From positions 3,596,001 through 3,660,000 of the forward strand of contig NZ_PHHD01000001.1 in NCBI RefSeq assembly GCF_002813445.1: a stretch of 64,000 nt of DNA, read 5' to 3'. The stretch comes from Pseudomonas tolaasii NCPPB 2192. Its GTDB lineage: Bacteria > Pseudomonadota > Gammaproteobacteria > Pseudomonadales > Pseudomonadaceae. Of the stretch, positions 26,629 through 35,785 are shown one piece after another (position 1 is the first letter of the stretch; each line of letters opens with the position of its first letter). A program made the position numbers and the translations under genes. The notes beneath the pieces are model-generated. The model saw only the letters and a list, made by a program, of their open reading frames with translations. It did not search any database and was not told the origin of the DNA.

Positions 26629-26883
26629 TTAACGATCAGGCAGGGTGATATTGAGTTCCAGAATCGAGCAGCTGCCGTCGTTTTCCAGGGCGACATGGAC
26701 GTCGTCGTTGCCGATGTTGACGTACTTGCGGATCACCTCCACCAGTTCCTTCTGCAAGGCTGGCAGGTAGTCCGGGGTGCTGCGTTGGCCGCGTTCGTGC
26801 GCCACGATGATCTGTAGACGCTCTTTCGCGACCGACGCGGTCGTTGGCTTTTTGTTGGCGCGAAAGAAGTCGAGAAATTTCAT
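26629..26883 (-). CDS. minE: Cell division topological specificity factor MinE
   Basis: 84 residues: N-terminal amphipathic membrane helix (MKFLDFFRANKK), the MinD-contact segment (ASVAKERLQIIVAHER) and the beta-rich dimer domain (LEVIRKYVNI-like). MinE stimulates the MinD ATPase at the membrane and drives the pole-to-pole oscillation that places the division site at mid-cell. It follows minD with a 3-base gap. Confidence 0.97.
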   Translation of the reverse strand: MKFLDFFRANKKPTTASVAKERLQIIVAHERGQRSTPDYLPALQKELVEVIRKYVNIGNDDVHVALENDGSCSILELNITLPDR

Positions 26884-26886
26884 TGT

Positions 26887-27699
26887 TTAGTTGCCTCCAA
26901 AGATACGCTCGAAGAATCCCTTCTTCTTGACATCGAGGAAGCGATGTTCCACGGACTTGCCCAGCAGGCGATCAACGGCATCGCTGTACGCCTGGCCGGC
27001 GTCGCTCTGGTCGTCGAGAATGACCGGAACACCCTGGTTGGAGGCTTTGAGTACGGCCTGGGATTCGGGGATCACGCCCAGCAGGGTCACTGCGAGGATT
27101 TCCTTCACGTCTTCAACGCCGAGCATTTCGCCATTGCTGACGCGCTCAGGGTTGTAGCGGGTGAGCAGCAAGTGCTCCTTGATCGGGTCTTCGCCTTTTT
27201 CGGCGCGCTGGGACTTGCTGGCCAGCAGGCCGAGCATGCGGTCCGAGTCACGTACCGAGGAAACTTCCGGGTTGGTCACCACGATGGCTTCATCGGCGAA
27301 GTACATCGCCAGGTGAGCACCGGTCTCGATCCCGGCCGGGGAGTCGCACACCACGTATTCGAAGGTTTCTTTCAGCTCGGCGAGGACTTTGCCCACGCCT
27401 TCTTTGGTCAGCGCGTCCTTGTCACGGGTCTGGCTGGCGGCCAGCACATACAGGTTCTCAAGGCGTTTGTCCTTGATCAGGGCCTGTTGCAGGTTGGCTT
27501 CGCCGTTGACCACGTTGACGAAGTCGTACACCACGCGGCGCTCGCAGCCCATGATCAGGTCGAGGTTACGCAAACCGACGTCGAAGTCGACGATGACTGT
27601 TTTGTGGCCGCGCAGAGCGAGGCCGGTACCGATAGCGGCGCTGGTGGTGGTCTTACCCACACCACCCTTGCCGGATGTAACCACGAGAATCTTGGCCAA
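26887..27699 (-). CDS. minD: Septum site-determining ATPase MinD
   Basis: 270 residues with the deviant Walker A (SGKGGVGKTTTSA), switch I/II regions including CDSPAGIETGA, and a C-terminal amphipathic membrane-targeting helix (KKKGFFERIFG). MinD-ATP binds the membrane, recruits MinC to block FtsZ assembly and is cycled by MinE. An intergenic stretch of about 200 bases separates it from minC, longer than in many relatives, so a separate minDE promoter is possible. Confidence 0.97.
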   Translation of the reverse strand: MAKILVVTSGKGGVGKTTTSAAIGTGLALRGHKTVIVDFDVGLRNLDLIMGCERRVVYDFVNVVNGEANLQQALIKDKRLENLYVLAASQTRDKDALTKEGVGKVLAELKETFEYVVCDSPAGIETGAHLAMYFADEAIVVTNPEVSSVRDSDRMLGLLASKSQRAEKGEDPIKEHLLLTRYNPERVSNGEMLGVEDVKEILAVTLLGVIPESQAVLKASNQGVPVILDDQSDAGQAYSDAVDRLLGKSVEHRFLDVKKKGFFERIFGGN

Positions 27700-27900
27700 G
27701 GTGTTTCACCCCTAAGGAAAAAGGACTTTTCGGTCCCTGAAAAACATCTCTTGGAACTCGCTGCAGGCGGACAGCCTTTGTAGGAAAAAGATCTGGTTTG
27801 CGCGAGGCAAACACTAACTTCCAATTATTCCTACGCAAGTCTTGCCGGTTTCGCTGTGCTATCAGAGTCTAGAGATGCTTGGAAAATGCGGCAGTATCCG

Positions 27901-28638
27901 TTAAAGACGGATGATGTTCAACACATCGCCCGACAGGCTGACTTGTACCCCGGCCCCCCACAGCGGATCACGGCGCAAATCTTCTGAAACCTTGTACTGG
28001 CCTGCGATGGACACTAGCTCAGCGGTCAACTGCTGGCAAAAAATCCGCGCCTTTGTATCACCCTTTATGCCGGCGAGGGCACGGCCGCGCATCGGGCCGT
28101 ATACATGGATGTTGCCATCGGCGAGAAGTTCCGCCCCCGGGCTGACCGGAGCGACCACCACCAGGTCACCGCCCTGGGCGTAAATCTGCTGCCCGCCGCG
28201 TACGGGGGAGGTGATGATCTTTGTAGGCTTGATCATCGGCTCAGGTGGTTTTTCCGGTTTTTTCTTCACCTCACCTTCCAGCGGTTCGAGCGGACGCTCG
28301 CGGGCACCGGACGGCGGCAATACTGGCAGTTCAATGGCGATGGCGGCGGCGATGTCTTCGATACGGCTGGCGCGAATGGCCAGGGTGCGCAAACCATGGG
28401 AGCGGCACACGCGCATCAGGCCGGGCAAGTCAATTGCGCCCTGGCCGGCCGGGAGTTTGTCCAGGGCCAGCACCAGCGGCGCATTGTTGAAAAAATTCGG
28501 CGCCAGGGCGACCTTGGCAGCCAGTTGGCGGTCCAGGGCGTCGAGGTCGTTGCGGGCCAACTCCAGCACGGTGATGGCGAGCATGCTGCCTTTCAGCTGG
28601 AACACGGGATCTTGGTCTAGCGGTTCGGTTTGGCTCAT
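27901..28638 (-). CDS. minC: Septum site-determining protein MinC
   Basis: 245 residues: N-terminal FtsZ-inhibiting domain (FQLKGSMLAITVLEL), a proline/lysine-rich linker, and the C-terminal beta-helix domain (GGDLVVVAPVSPGAEL, IHVYGPMRGRALAG, ARIFCQQL) that binds MinD and the FtsZ tail. The ATG at 28638 gives the canonical MSQTEPLDQDPVFQLKG start. It is divergent from the lipid A acyltransferase gene. Confidence 0.96.
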   Translation of the reverse strand: MSQTEPLDQDPVFQLKGSMLAITVLELARNDLDALDRQLAAKVALAPNFFNNAPLVLALDKLPAGQGAIDLPGLMRVCRSHGLRTLAIRASRIEDIAAAIAIELPVLPPSGARERPLEPLEGEVKKKPEKPPEPMIKPTKIITSPVRGGQQIYAQGGDLVVVAPVSPGAELLADGNIHVYGPMRGRALAGIKGDTKARIFCQQLTAELVSIAGQYKVSEDLRRDPLWGAGVQVSLSGDVLNIIRL

Positions 28639-28654
28639 GGTCGGCAAAAGCGGC

Positions 28655-28683
28655 TTGTCACGAAAAGTGTCGAGACTTATAAC
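28655..28683 (+). promoter_or_regulatory. Sigma-70-type promoter of the lipid A acyltransferase gene
   Basis: TTGTCA (28655-28660), a 17-base spacer and TATAAC (28678-28683) lie about 75 bases upstream of the ATG at 28758, in the minC/lpxL divergent region. Both hexamers match five of six consensus bases. Confidence 0.6.
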
Positions 28684-28757
28684 GAGAACAACCCCGGGCC
28701 GCAAGCCGAGTCGATCCGTTGTAGAATGCGCGGCCCTTGTCTTTACCGGAATCTGTA

Positions 28758-29693
28758 ATGGATCGCCCGCGTTTTCGTGCTGCATTTCTTCACCCGCGTT
28801 TTTGGCTGCTATGGCTGGGGCTCGGCCTGCTGTGGCTGATCACTCTGTTGCCGTATCGGGCGTTGTTGACCATTGGTCGTTTACTCGGCGCGGGCATGTA
28901 CCGTGTGGCCGGTGACCGCCGCCGCATCGCCGCGCGCAACCTGGAATTGTGCTTCCCGGAAAAAACCGCCCAGGAGCGCAAGCGCCTGCTCAAGGAAAAC
29001 TTTGCGTCCACCGGTATCGCCTTTTTTGAAATGGCCATGAGCTGGTGGTGGCCCAAGCCGCGCCTGGCGCGTTTGGCCCACGTTGAAGGGCTGGAGCACC
29101 TGAAGCAGGCGCAGTTGGACGGCAAGGGCGTGATCCTGATGGCCCTGCATTTCACCACGTTGGAAATCGGCGCGGCACTGCTCGGGCAAAAGCACACCAT
29201 CGACGGCATGTACCGCGAGCATGGCAACCCGCTGTTCGACTTTATCCAGCGCCGTGGCCGCGAGCGGCATAACCTCGATTCCTTGGCGGTGGAGCGTGAC
29301 GACGTACGCGGCATGCTCAAGCTGCTGCGCGCCGGTCGCGCCATCTGGTACGCACCCGACCAGGACTACGGCGCCAAGCAAAGCATCTTCGTGCCACTGT
29401 TCGGCATTCAGGCCGCTACGGTCACCGCCACCAGCAAGTTTGCCAAGCTGGGCAAGGCGCTGGTGGTGCCATTCACTCAGGAACGCTTGGCGGATGGCAG
29501 TGGTTATCGCCTGGTGATTCACCCGCCGCTGACGGATTTCCCCGGCGAAACCGACGAGATCGATTGCCTGCGCATCAACCAGTGGGTCGAGGCCTCGGTG
29601 CGTGAATGCCCGGAGCAATACTTGTGGACGCATCGCCGCTTCAAGAGCCGTCCGCCGGGTGAGCCCAAGCTGTACGAAAAACGCCCTCGCTGA
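28758..29693 (+). CDS. Lipid A biosynthesis late acyltransferase (LpxL/HtrB family)
   Basis: 311 residues with an N-terminal membrane anchor (FWLLWLGLGLLWLITLLPY) and the acyltransferase core. The catalytic motif is HFTTLE (HX4E form), followed by GMYREHGNPLFD and PDQDYG. These inner-membrane enzymes add a secondary laurate or related acyl chain to Kdo2-lipid IVA or its equivalent. The ATG at 28758 fits the predicted promoter. It is followed 41 bases later by the patatin-like gene. It is the P. aeruginosa PA3242-type neighbour of minC, as I recall. Confidence 0.9.
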   Translation: MDRPRFRAAFLHPRFWLLWLGLGLLWLITLLPYRALLTIGRLLGAGMYRVAGDRRRIAARNLELCFPEKTAQERKRLLKENFASTGIAFFEMAMSWWWPKPRLARLAHVEGLEHLKQAQLDGKGVILMALHFTTLEIGAALLGQKHTIDGMYREHGNPLFDFIQRRGRERHNLDSLAVERDDVRGMLKLLRAGRAIWYAPDQDYGAKQSIFVPLFGIQAATVTATSKFAKLGKALVVPFTQERLADGSGYRLVIHPPLTDFPGETDEIDCLRINQWVEASVRECPEQYLWTHRRFKSRPPGEPKLYEKRPR

Positions 29694-29734
29694 GACAAAC
29701 AATACGACTGACCTTTCCAACATGGAGTGATGCG

Positions 29735-30883
29735 ATGCGCCCAGCTGAACCGGTCACAGGTTTGATTCTTTCCGGCGGCGGGGCGCGAGCGGCTTATCAG
29801 GTGGGGGTGTTGGCGGCGATTGCCGAGTTATTGCCACCAGGGGCGCCGAACCCGTTTCCGGTGATCGTCGGCACCTCGGCCGGTGCGATCAACGCGGTGA
29901 GCCTGGCCAGCGGCGCCATGGACTTTACGGCCGCCATCGAACGCCTGACCGCGTTCTGGCAAGGCTTTCGCAGCCATCTGGTGTTGCGTAGCGACTGGCC
30001 CGGCGTGGTGCGTCAAGCCAGCCGTTTCTTTACCCACAGCTTGCTGGGGTTCGGCGCGCAACGGCCGGTGGCGCTGCTCAACAGCTCGCCGTTGCGAGAG
30101 TTGCTTCGCGACAAACTGCACCTGGAAGGCATCAACGAGGCCATTCGCCAGCAACGTCTGCATGCGGTGGCGGTCACCGCGTTCGGTTATGAGTCCGGGC
30201 AAGCGGTGACCTTTTATCAAGGTGGCGGCACCATCCACCCGTGGCTGCGTCATCGGCGAATCGGCGTGCCCACCCAATTGACCGTTGAGCATTTGCTGGC
30301 CAGTTCGGCGATTCCCTTGCTGTTTGCCCCGGTCAAACTTGATCAGGAATATTTCGGCGACGGCGCGGTGCGCCAGTCGGCGCCCATCAGCCCGGCCTTG
30401 CACCTCGGTGCCAGCCGCGTGCTGGTGGTGGGCGTCAGCGGTAACCCGCGGGGGAACGAGCCGTCGGCCCAGCGCACCTACACCGGCCAGGAGCCGACGC
30501 TGGCGCAGATCGGCGGGCATATGCTCAACAGCACGTTCATTGACAGCCTGGAGAGTGACATCGAACTGCTGGAGCGCCTGAACCAGTTCAGCCACCTGTT
30601 ACCGTCCGATGCTGCCATACAGGGCCTGGCGCCGGTGGAAGTGCTGGTGATTGCGCCGAGCCAGCCCATCGATGAAATCGCCGCGCGGCATCGCCAGGAA
30701 TTACCGGCGGCGCTACGCCTGTTTTTGCGCGGGCCGGGGGCGACCAAGACGAGTGGGGCGGGGGTGCTGAGTTACTTGCTGTTCGAGGCGGGGTATTGCA
30801 GCGAGTTGATCGAGTTGGGGCGGCGGGATGCGATGGCCAAGCGTGAGCAATTGTTGAAATTCCTGGGGCTCACACCGAACTGA
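29735..30883 (+). CDS. Patatin-like phospholipase family protein
   Basis: 382 residues. The oxyanion loop SGGGARAAYQVG, nucleophile motif GTSAG and catalytic dyad Asp in YFGDGAVRQ are all present, so it should be an active lipid acyl hydrolase. No signal peptide is seen, unlike secreted ExoU- or PlpD-type proteins. The C-terminal about 100 residues (PSQPIDEIAARH, VLSYLLFEAGYC) are typical of a cytoplasmic bacterial patatin subgroup. The ATG at 29735 has GGAGTG upstream. It probably shares a transcript with the acyltransferase and may work on membrane lipids. Confidence 0.88.
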   Translation: MRPAEPVTGLILSGGGARAAYQVGVLAAIAELLPPGAPNPFPVIVGTSAGAINAVSLASGAMDFTAAIERLTAFWQGFRSHLVLRSDWPGVVRQASRFFTHSLLGFGAQRPVALLNSSPLRELLRDKLHLEGINEAIRQQRLHAVAVTAFGYESGQAVTFYQGGGTIHPWLRHRRIGVPTQLTVEHLLASSAIPLLFAPVKLDQEYFGDGAVRQSAPISPALHLGASRVLVVGVSGNPRGNEPSAQRTYTGQEPTLAQIGGHMLNSTFIDSLESDIELLERLNQFSHLLPSDAAIQGLAPVEVLVIAPSQPIDEIAARHRQELPAALRLFLRGPGATKTSGAGVLSYLLFEAGYCSELIELGRRDAMAKREQLLKFLGLTPN

Positions 30884-30884
30884 A

Positions 30885-30989
30885 TGTGGGAGCTGGCTTG
30901 TCGGACCGCCGCACCGCTGCGATAACGGTGGGTCAGCCAATAACATTGGCACAGAAAGACCGCTATCGCAGGCAAGCCAGCTCCCACAG
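30885..30989. repeat. Paired REP, CTGGCTTG type with insertion
   Basis: The arms TGTGGGAGCTGGCTTG and CAAGCCAGCTCCCACA are inverted. The left arm has the insertion TCGGACCGCCGCACCGCTGCGAT, the complement of the one in the 25774 copy. It lies between the convergent patatin-like and outer-membrane channel genes. Confidence 0.8.
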
Positions 30990-31006
30990 GAGAGCGGCGG
31001 TGTCAG

Positions 31007-31792
31007 TTAGAAGTGGTATTTGACCAGCAGGCTCGCGGTGTCCTGATTGGTTTCAAACGCGCCACTGTCCTCAATCCCGTACTTGTTCTTCCAGTAGTCG
31101 TATTCGATACCCACATACAACTGCTTGTCGCCCCAATGCAGCGCCTTGCCCAAGTCATATTTGATCTGCGGGTTGAAGTGCAGGTTGGCGTGGTAAGTGC
31201 CACGGGCGTTCTTGTCGTTGTCCACCACCCAGTCCATGAAGCCGTCGATCAACACGTTGGAGTTGCCGACAGGGATGGTGTACGACCATACCGGCGTGAT
31301 CTGCCAAACACCGTCACCCGGGCGGTTGCCTTCGGTCTGGCGCTGGTAGAAGTTCAACTGGAAGTAGTCGAAACCGGGAATGTTCAGGTCAAAGCCCGGG
31401 CCGAGCAGGTAGGACTCGTTATCGCCCTCGCCGAACTCGTAAGTGAAGGCCAGCAATACATCTTTGATTGGGCCGAATGAGAGGTCTGTGTCGAAGATCT
31501 TGCCGAACGACAAGCGCGGGCTGATCTCGCCATAGTAAGTGCTCGGCCCGACGTTGCCGTCTTCCTTGCCGTTGTAAAAGATGCGGTCGACGAAGATAAA
31601 GTTATCGCCGTACTTCCATGCGTCAGCATGTTCGAAAGTGACGGTTTGCTGGATCTGCGGGTTAACAGTGAAGTTCTTGCCCCACAGGTACGTCAGGCTG
31701 TTGTTCTGCCATTGCAACAAGTCACCGGCCACGGCCTGACCGCCAGCCAGCAGGGATCCTGCCAGCATCAAGCCTTTCAACATAGGTTTCAT
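31007..31792 (-). CDS. Outer-membrane Tsx/OmpK-family channel
   Basis: 261 residues with a signal peptide (cleavage near GGQAVAG, about residue 23) and alternating aromatic beta-strands ending in the outer-membrane C-terminal signature LLVKYHF. The sequence resembles the nucleoside-specific Tsx/OmpK porins. Its place at the end of a urate-catabolism gene set suggests it admits purines or nucleosides. The ATG at 31792 is followed by Lys-rich MKPMLKG. A long upstream gap implies its own promoter. Confidence 0.85.
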   Translation of the reverse strand: MKPMLKGLMLAGSLLAGGQAVAGDLLQWQNNSLTYLWGKNFTVNPQIQQTVTFEHADAWKYGDNFIFVDRIFYNGKEDGNVGPSTYYGEISPRLSFGKIFDTDLSFGPIKDVLLAFTYEFGEGDNESYLLGPGFDLNIPGFDYFQLNFYQRQTEGNRPGDGVWQITPVWSYTIPVGNSNVLIDGFMDWVVDNDKNARGTYHANLHFNPQIKYDLGKALHWGDKQLYVGIEYDYWKNKYGIEDSGAFETNQDTASLLVKYHF

Positions 31793-32237
31793 TCGGTTGC
31801 TCCCGAGTCAAAGTTTTATGGTTGTTTTTCTACGCAGGCGCTCTGGTGTGGCGCCTTTTGGTTCGCTGCAAAAATCGTCTGTTTGGTCAGCTTTAATGCT
31901 TTTAGCAAGAGCTGCGCCAAGCTGTTCAAAAAGCCAATAAAACGCCTTCGGCTGCACTTGATGCAGTCGAAACCAGAGGTTTTCAGTACAGGTTGGCCGC
32001 AGACATCAGGCCCGGATAAGTTGGCCCTGCAGTCAGCTTTTACATTCGCTGTTTTTTTTTGAGTCGATTCGAGCGGGCGCGGAGAATACTGGCTCCCAGG
32101 CCTTGGCTCAAGTGCGCTGTTACAGAGCGCGTGGGGCGAGAATGGGGCGCAGCTTGTGGCCGGCCCCGGGTGAATGGCGTGCATGTGGGTGTTTCCTGTT
32201 CGTTATTGTTTTTGTTGTTATTGGATAACGGGCGGAA
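31793..32237. other. 445-base non-coding region upstream of the Tsx-like gene
   Basis: No convincing gene is seen. Near the urate permease stop there is an inverted repeat CGTTAT (32203-32208) / ATAACG (32225-32230). The rest is lower in GC than its surroundings in places (a T-run at 32051-32060) and should hold the promoter of the outer-membrane channel gene. Confidence 0.5.
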
Positions 32238-33584
32238 TCAATGCGTATGGGCGACGGCAGGTCGTTCAGAACCACCGAGGATGTTGAAGAGTATGTTCAG
32301 CGACAACGCGCTGAGGGTGGCCATGGCGATGCCGCTGTGGGTAATCGGGCTCATCCACAGCGGCAGTTGCGCGAAGAACTCGGGGCGCACCACCGGAATC
32401 AGGCCCATGCCGATGCTCACGGCGACCAGCAACTGGTTGCGCCGGTCGGCGATATCGGCCTCCTGCAAAATCTTGATACCGGTGGCCGCCACCATGCCAA
32501 ACATGGCAATCGCTGCGCCGCCCAGCACTGCCGGCGGGATCGATGCCACCAGGAATGCAGCTTTGGGCAGCAGGCTCAGCACGATCAGAAAGGCGCCGGC
32601 CATGATCGTCACCGAGCGGCAACGCACGCCGGTCATCTGCACCAGGCCGATATTCTGTGCGAACGAGGAGTGGGTGAAGGTGTTGAAGAACCCGGCGAAA
32701 AACGATGCGCCGGCATCACACAACAAGCCGCGACGCAGCATTTTCGAGGTGACGTCCTGGCCGGTGATCTTGCCCAGCGCGAGGAACATGCCGGTGGACT
32801 CGACAAAGATGATCACCACCACCAGGCACATCGACAAAATCGGCGCCAATTCGAACGTGGGCATGCCAAAGTGCAGCGGCGTCACCACTTGCACCCAGGG
32901 CGCGTGGGCCAGGCCGCTGAGATCGACCATGCCCAGCAGGCCGCACAGCAGGTAGCCCAGGCCCATGCCGATCAGCACCGAGATGTTCACCCAGAAGCCG
33001 CGCATGAAGCGGTTGATCAGCAGGATGGTGCCCAGCACCAGTGCGGCAATCGCCAGGTATACCGGCGAGCCGAAAGTGGCCGCAGCGCTGCCGCCACCGG
33101 CCCAGTTCACGGCGACCGGGAACAGCGAGAGGCCAATGGCGGTGATCACCGTGCCGGTTACCAATGGCGGAAAGAAGCGCACGACCTTGGACATGAACGG
33201 CGCGATCAGCATGCCGAAGAACCCGGCGGCGATGGTTGCGCCGAAGATGCCCTGCAAACCGATGCCTGGCATGCCGGCCATGGCGACCATGCTGCCGACG
33301 GCGGCGAAACTGGCGCCCATCATCACCGGCATGCGGATGCCCACCGGGCCGATGCCGAACGACTGCACCATGGTGGCGATACCGGCCACCAGCAGGTCGG
33401 CGTTGATCAGAAAGGCGATTTCTTCACGGCCGAGGCCGGCGGCCTGGCCAATGATCAGGGGCACGGCGACGGCGCCGCCGTACATCAGCAAGACGTGTTG
33501 CAGGCCTACCAGAATCAGTTGCAAGAGGGGCAGCCGCACCATGGCGGGTGCGGCAGGAATCTGCGGTTCGGCTAACTCGGTCAT
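32238..33584 (-). CDS. Urate/xanthine permease of the NCS2 (UraA/UacT) family
   Basis: 448 residues, about 12-14 hydrophobic helices. The NCS2 signature is present as QNIGLVQMTGVRCR, and the N-terminal QHVLLMYGGAVAVPLI block is typical of urate/xanthine permeases. It should import urate by proton symport at the inner membrane. The ATG at 33584 has GAGGTG upstream; an in-frame start at 33647 is less likely. It lies between puuD and the outer-membrane channel gene, giving a two-membrane uptake route. Confidence 0.9.
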   Translation of the reverse strand: MTELAEPQIPAAPAMVRLPLLQLILVGLQHVLLMYGGAVAVPLIIGQAAGLGREEIAFLINADLLVAGIATMVQSFGIGPVGIRMPVMMGASFAAVGSMVAMAGMPGIGLQGIFGATIAAGFFGMLIAPFMSKVVRFFPPLVTGTVITAIGLSLFPVAVNWAGGGSAAATFGSPVYLAIAALVLGTILLINRFMRGFWVNISVLIGMGLGYLLCGLLGMVDLSGLAHAPWVQVVTPLHFGMPTFELAPILSMCLVVVIIFVESTGMFLALGKITGQDVTSKMLRRGLLCDAGASFFAGFFNTFTHSSFAQNIGLVQMTGVRCRSVTIMAGAFLIVLSLLPKAAFLVASIPPAVLGGAAIAMFGMVAATGIKILQEADIADRRNQLLVAVSIGMGLIPVVRPEFFAQLPLWMSPITHSGIAMATLSALSLNILFNILGGSERPAVAHTH

Positions 33585-33686
33585 GCAACACCTCGAATCT
33601 TTTTTATTGTTGTGTTGTTCGGCATTCAATTGCCGGGTGGAACTCAATTTTCAGAGCAAAGCTGATCTCAATTGTGAGAGTTGACC

Positions 33687-33777
33687 TGTGTGGGAGCTGG
33701 CTTGCCTGCGATGGCATCATCTCGGTAGACCTGCTACACCGAGGCGCATGCATCGCAGGCAAGCCAGCTCCCACACA
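33687..33777. repeat. Paired REP, CTGGCTTGCCTGCGAT type
   Basis: Near-perfect outer arms TGTGTGGGAGCTGGCTTGCC and the complement flank a 47-base middle. It lies between puuD and the urate permease gene, inside a run of same-strand genes. Confidence 0.85.
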
Positions 33778-33805
33778 AAGCCCTCCTACCTATGAGCGGG
33801 AGCAG

Positions 33806-35095
33806 TCAGTTAGTGCGGGCTCCTTGATTGATCCAGGTGCCAATCAAGTCCCGCTCCTGCTGGGTCATCTGGGTGATGTTGCCCAGCGGCATGATCTGGC
33901 TGGCCACCGCCTGCGCCTGAATGCGCGCCGCCTGCTGCTGGATCTGCGCCGGGGTGTCGAACATCACGCCCGCCGGTGCAGTGCTGAACAGCGGGCTGGT
34001 GGGCTTGGCCGAGTGGCACACGGCGCAGCGCTCCTGGATCACGCCGTGCACCTTGTCGAAATCAATCGAGGCCTGGGCAGGCGCCGACGCCGGTGCGGCA
34101 GCCGGTTCTGCCGGCGCGGCAGGTTTGAGGCCACCACCCAATGCGGTTTCCGGCAAGGGCTGGTATTCGATGGCTGCAGGGGCCGTGGCCACTTCGGCGA
34201 CGGGCTTGGGCCCGGTCACGTAAGCCAGGGTAATCATCGCCAACGCCCCGACCGGCAGCGTCCACGCATATTTCTGGCTGTCATGACGGGTGTTGAAGTA
34301 GTGCCGCACCAACACCGCCGCCACCGCGATGCCCGCCAGGATCAGCCAGTTGTATTGGCTGCCGTAGGTGCTCGGGAAGTGGTTGCTGATCATGATGAAC
34401 AGCACCGGCAAGGTGAAGTAGTTGTTGTGGCGCGAACGCAGCAAGCCCTTGGCCGGCAGTGCCGGGTCCGGCGTGCGGTTCTCGGCAATCGCCGCCACCA
34501 GTGCACGCTGGGCGGGCATGATGATGCGGAACACGTTACCGACCATGATGGTGCCGATCACCGCACCCACGTGCAGGTAGGCGCCACGGCCACTGAACAC
34601 TTTGCTGAAGCCGTACGCGGCGGCAATCAACAGCACGAACAGGATGAACCCGAGCAGGGCAGGGCGCTTGCCCAGGGCCGAGTCGCAGAGGAAAGAGTAG
34701 ATGAACCAGCCGGCGAACAGTGAGCCAATGCCCAGCAACACGCCTTCCGGACCACTGAGGCTGCTGCCCGGAGCCAGCAGGTACAAGGTCGGGTTCCAGT
34801 AGAACACCACGCACAACAGTGCAATGCCCGACATCCAGGTGAAATAGGCTTCCCATTTGAACCAGTGCAGGTTGTCCGGCATGGTCGGCGGGGCCAGTTT
34901 GTATTTTTCCAGGTGGTAGATACCGCCACCGTGGATCGCCCACAAGTCACCGGCCAGGCCGCTCTTGGGGTTGACGCGATTGAGGTTGTTTTCCAGCCAG
35001 ACAAAGTAGAAAGAAGCGCCGATCCACGCGACGCCCGTGATCATGTGAACCCAGCGCACGCTCAGGTTCAGCCATTCCATCAAATGTGCTTCCAC
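33806..35095 (-). CDS. puuD: Membrane urate hydroxylase PuuD with cytochrome c domain
   Basis: 429 residues: about eight membrane helices in the first 290 (starting LNLSVRWVHMITGVAWIGASFYF), an Ala/Pro-rich linker, then a c-type cytochrome domain with heme motif CAVCH and a distal Met (SQIMPLGN). PuuD oxidises urate to 5-hydroxyisourate and passes electrons to the respiratory chain instead of O2. The GTG at 35095 has a strong GAGAGG; an ATG five codons later is an alternative. It supplies the substrate of HiuH. Confidence 0.92.
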   Translation of the reverse strand: MEAHLMEWLNLSVRWVHMITGVAWIGASFYFVWLENNLNRVNPKSGLAGDLWAIHGGGIYHLEKYKLAPPTMPDNLHWFKWEAYFTWMSGIALLCVVFYWNPTLYLLAPGSSLSGPEGVLLGIGSLFAGWFIYSFLCDSALGKRPALLGFILFVLLIAAAYGFSKVFSGRGAYLHVGAVIGTIMVGNVFRIIMPAQRALVAAIAENRTPDPALPAKGLLRSRHNNYFTLPVLFIMISNHFPSTYGSQYNWLILAGIAVAAVLVRHYFNTRHDSQKYAWTLPVGALAMITLAYVTGPKPVAEVATAPAAIEYQPLPETALGGGLKPAAPAEPAAAPASAPAQASIDFDKVHGVIQERCAVCHSAKPTSPLFSTAPAGVMFDTPAQIQQQAARIQAQAVASQIMPLGNITQMTQQERDLIGTWINQGARTN

Positions 35096-35145
35096 AGTCT
35101 TTACCTCTCGCCTGTCACCCTGTTGTCGGGTGATCAGACCTTCTC

Positions 35146-35649
35146 TTATTGGTGGGGGGCGAGGATCAACCGCTCATCCTCTTTGAAAAAATGCTCATCG
35201 CAGTTATTGCCTGTGCCACTGCGATCAACCACCAGGAAGTCATCCCGCTTTTCGATCGTCAGCACCGGGTGGTGCCAGACGCCGCGATGGTAATTAATGC
35301 CCTGCCTGCCGTTGGTGACGAAGGCGCGGACCAAGCCCGATACAGGTGCATCGCCAAGTGGCGCGACCACGATCAGAAAGGGGTTGCCGAGCAGCGGAAT
35401 GAAAGCCTGGCTGCCCAGCGGGTGTCGTTCCAGCATGCACACGGTCAGCGGCATATCCTGCGCGTCGGCGCGGAAAATACTGATGATGGCGTGGTCTTCA
35501 GGCGTAGCGGTGTCGACCGTCGCCAGTTTGTGAAAGCGCATGGTCGACCCGTTGTTGATCATGAAGTGATCGCTGCCGTCGGTTTCGATGACGTCTCCGA
35601 AAGGGGCGAAGGCTTCTTTGGTCAGGGGTTCGATCACGAGTGTGCGCAT
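35146..35649 (-). CDS. allA: Ureidoglycolate lyase AllA
   Basis: 167 residues with the cupin-like AllA signatures EAFAPFGDVIE, LERHPLGSQAFIPL and GINYHRGVWHHPVL. It releases urea from ureidoglycolate to give glyoxylate, the final step of the pathway encoded here. It lies 50 bases upstream of puuD, with a palindromic repeat between it and alc. Confidence 0.93.
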   Translation of the reverse strand: MRTLVIEPLTKEAFAPFGDVIETDGSDHFMINNGSTMRFHKLATVDTATPEDHAIISIFRADAQDMPLTVCMLERHPLGSQAFIPLLGNPFLIVVAPLGDAPVSGLVRAFVTNGRQGINYHRGVWHHPVLTIEKRDDFLVVDRSGTGNNCDEHFFKEDERLILAPHQ

Positions 35650-35673
35650 GGTTGTCTCTTAATCCTGTCTATC

Positions 35674-35780
35674 GATCGTTCCCACGCTCTGCGTGGGAAC
35701 GCTGCCTCGGACGCTCTGCGTCCGCTTTTGTGACGCAGAGCGTCACGGTATGCATTCCCACGCGGAGCGTGGGAACGATC
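35674..35780. repeat. Palindromic repeat of the GATCGTTCCCACGC type
   Basis: The outer arms GATCGTTCCCACGC and GCGTGGGAACGATC (35674 and 35780 ends) enclose further nested inverted pairs (CACGCTCTGCGTG, GGACGCTCTGCGTCC, GACGCAGAGCGTC). It is a different family from the GGCTTGCC REPs. It ends 5 bases before the alc stop codon, between alc and allA, so it should form a strong fold in the operon mRNA. Confidence 0.85.
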
Positions 35781-35785
35781 TGCCG

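Noticed and set aside
32241..33575. 444-codon plus-strand frame opposite the urate permease
   Set aside because: Low-complexity His/Gln/Asp-rich sequence, mirror of membrane helices on the real coding strand.
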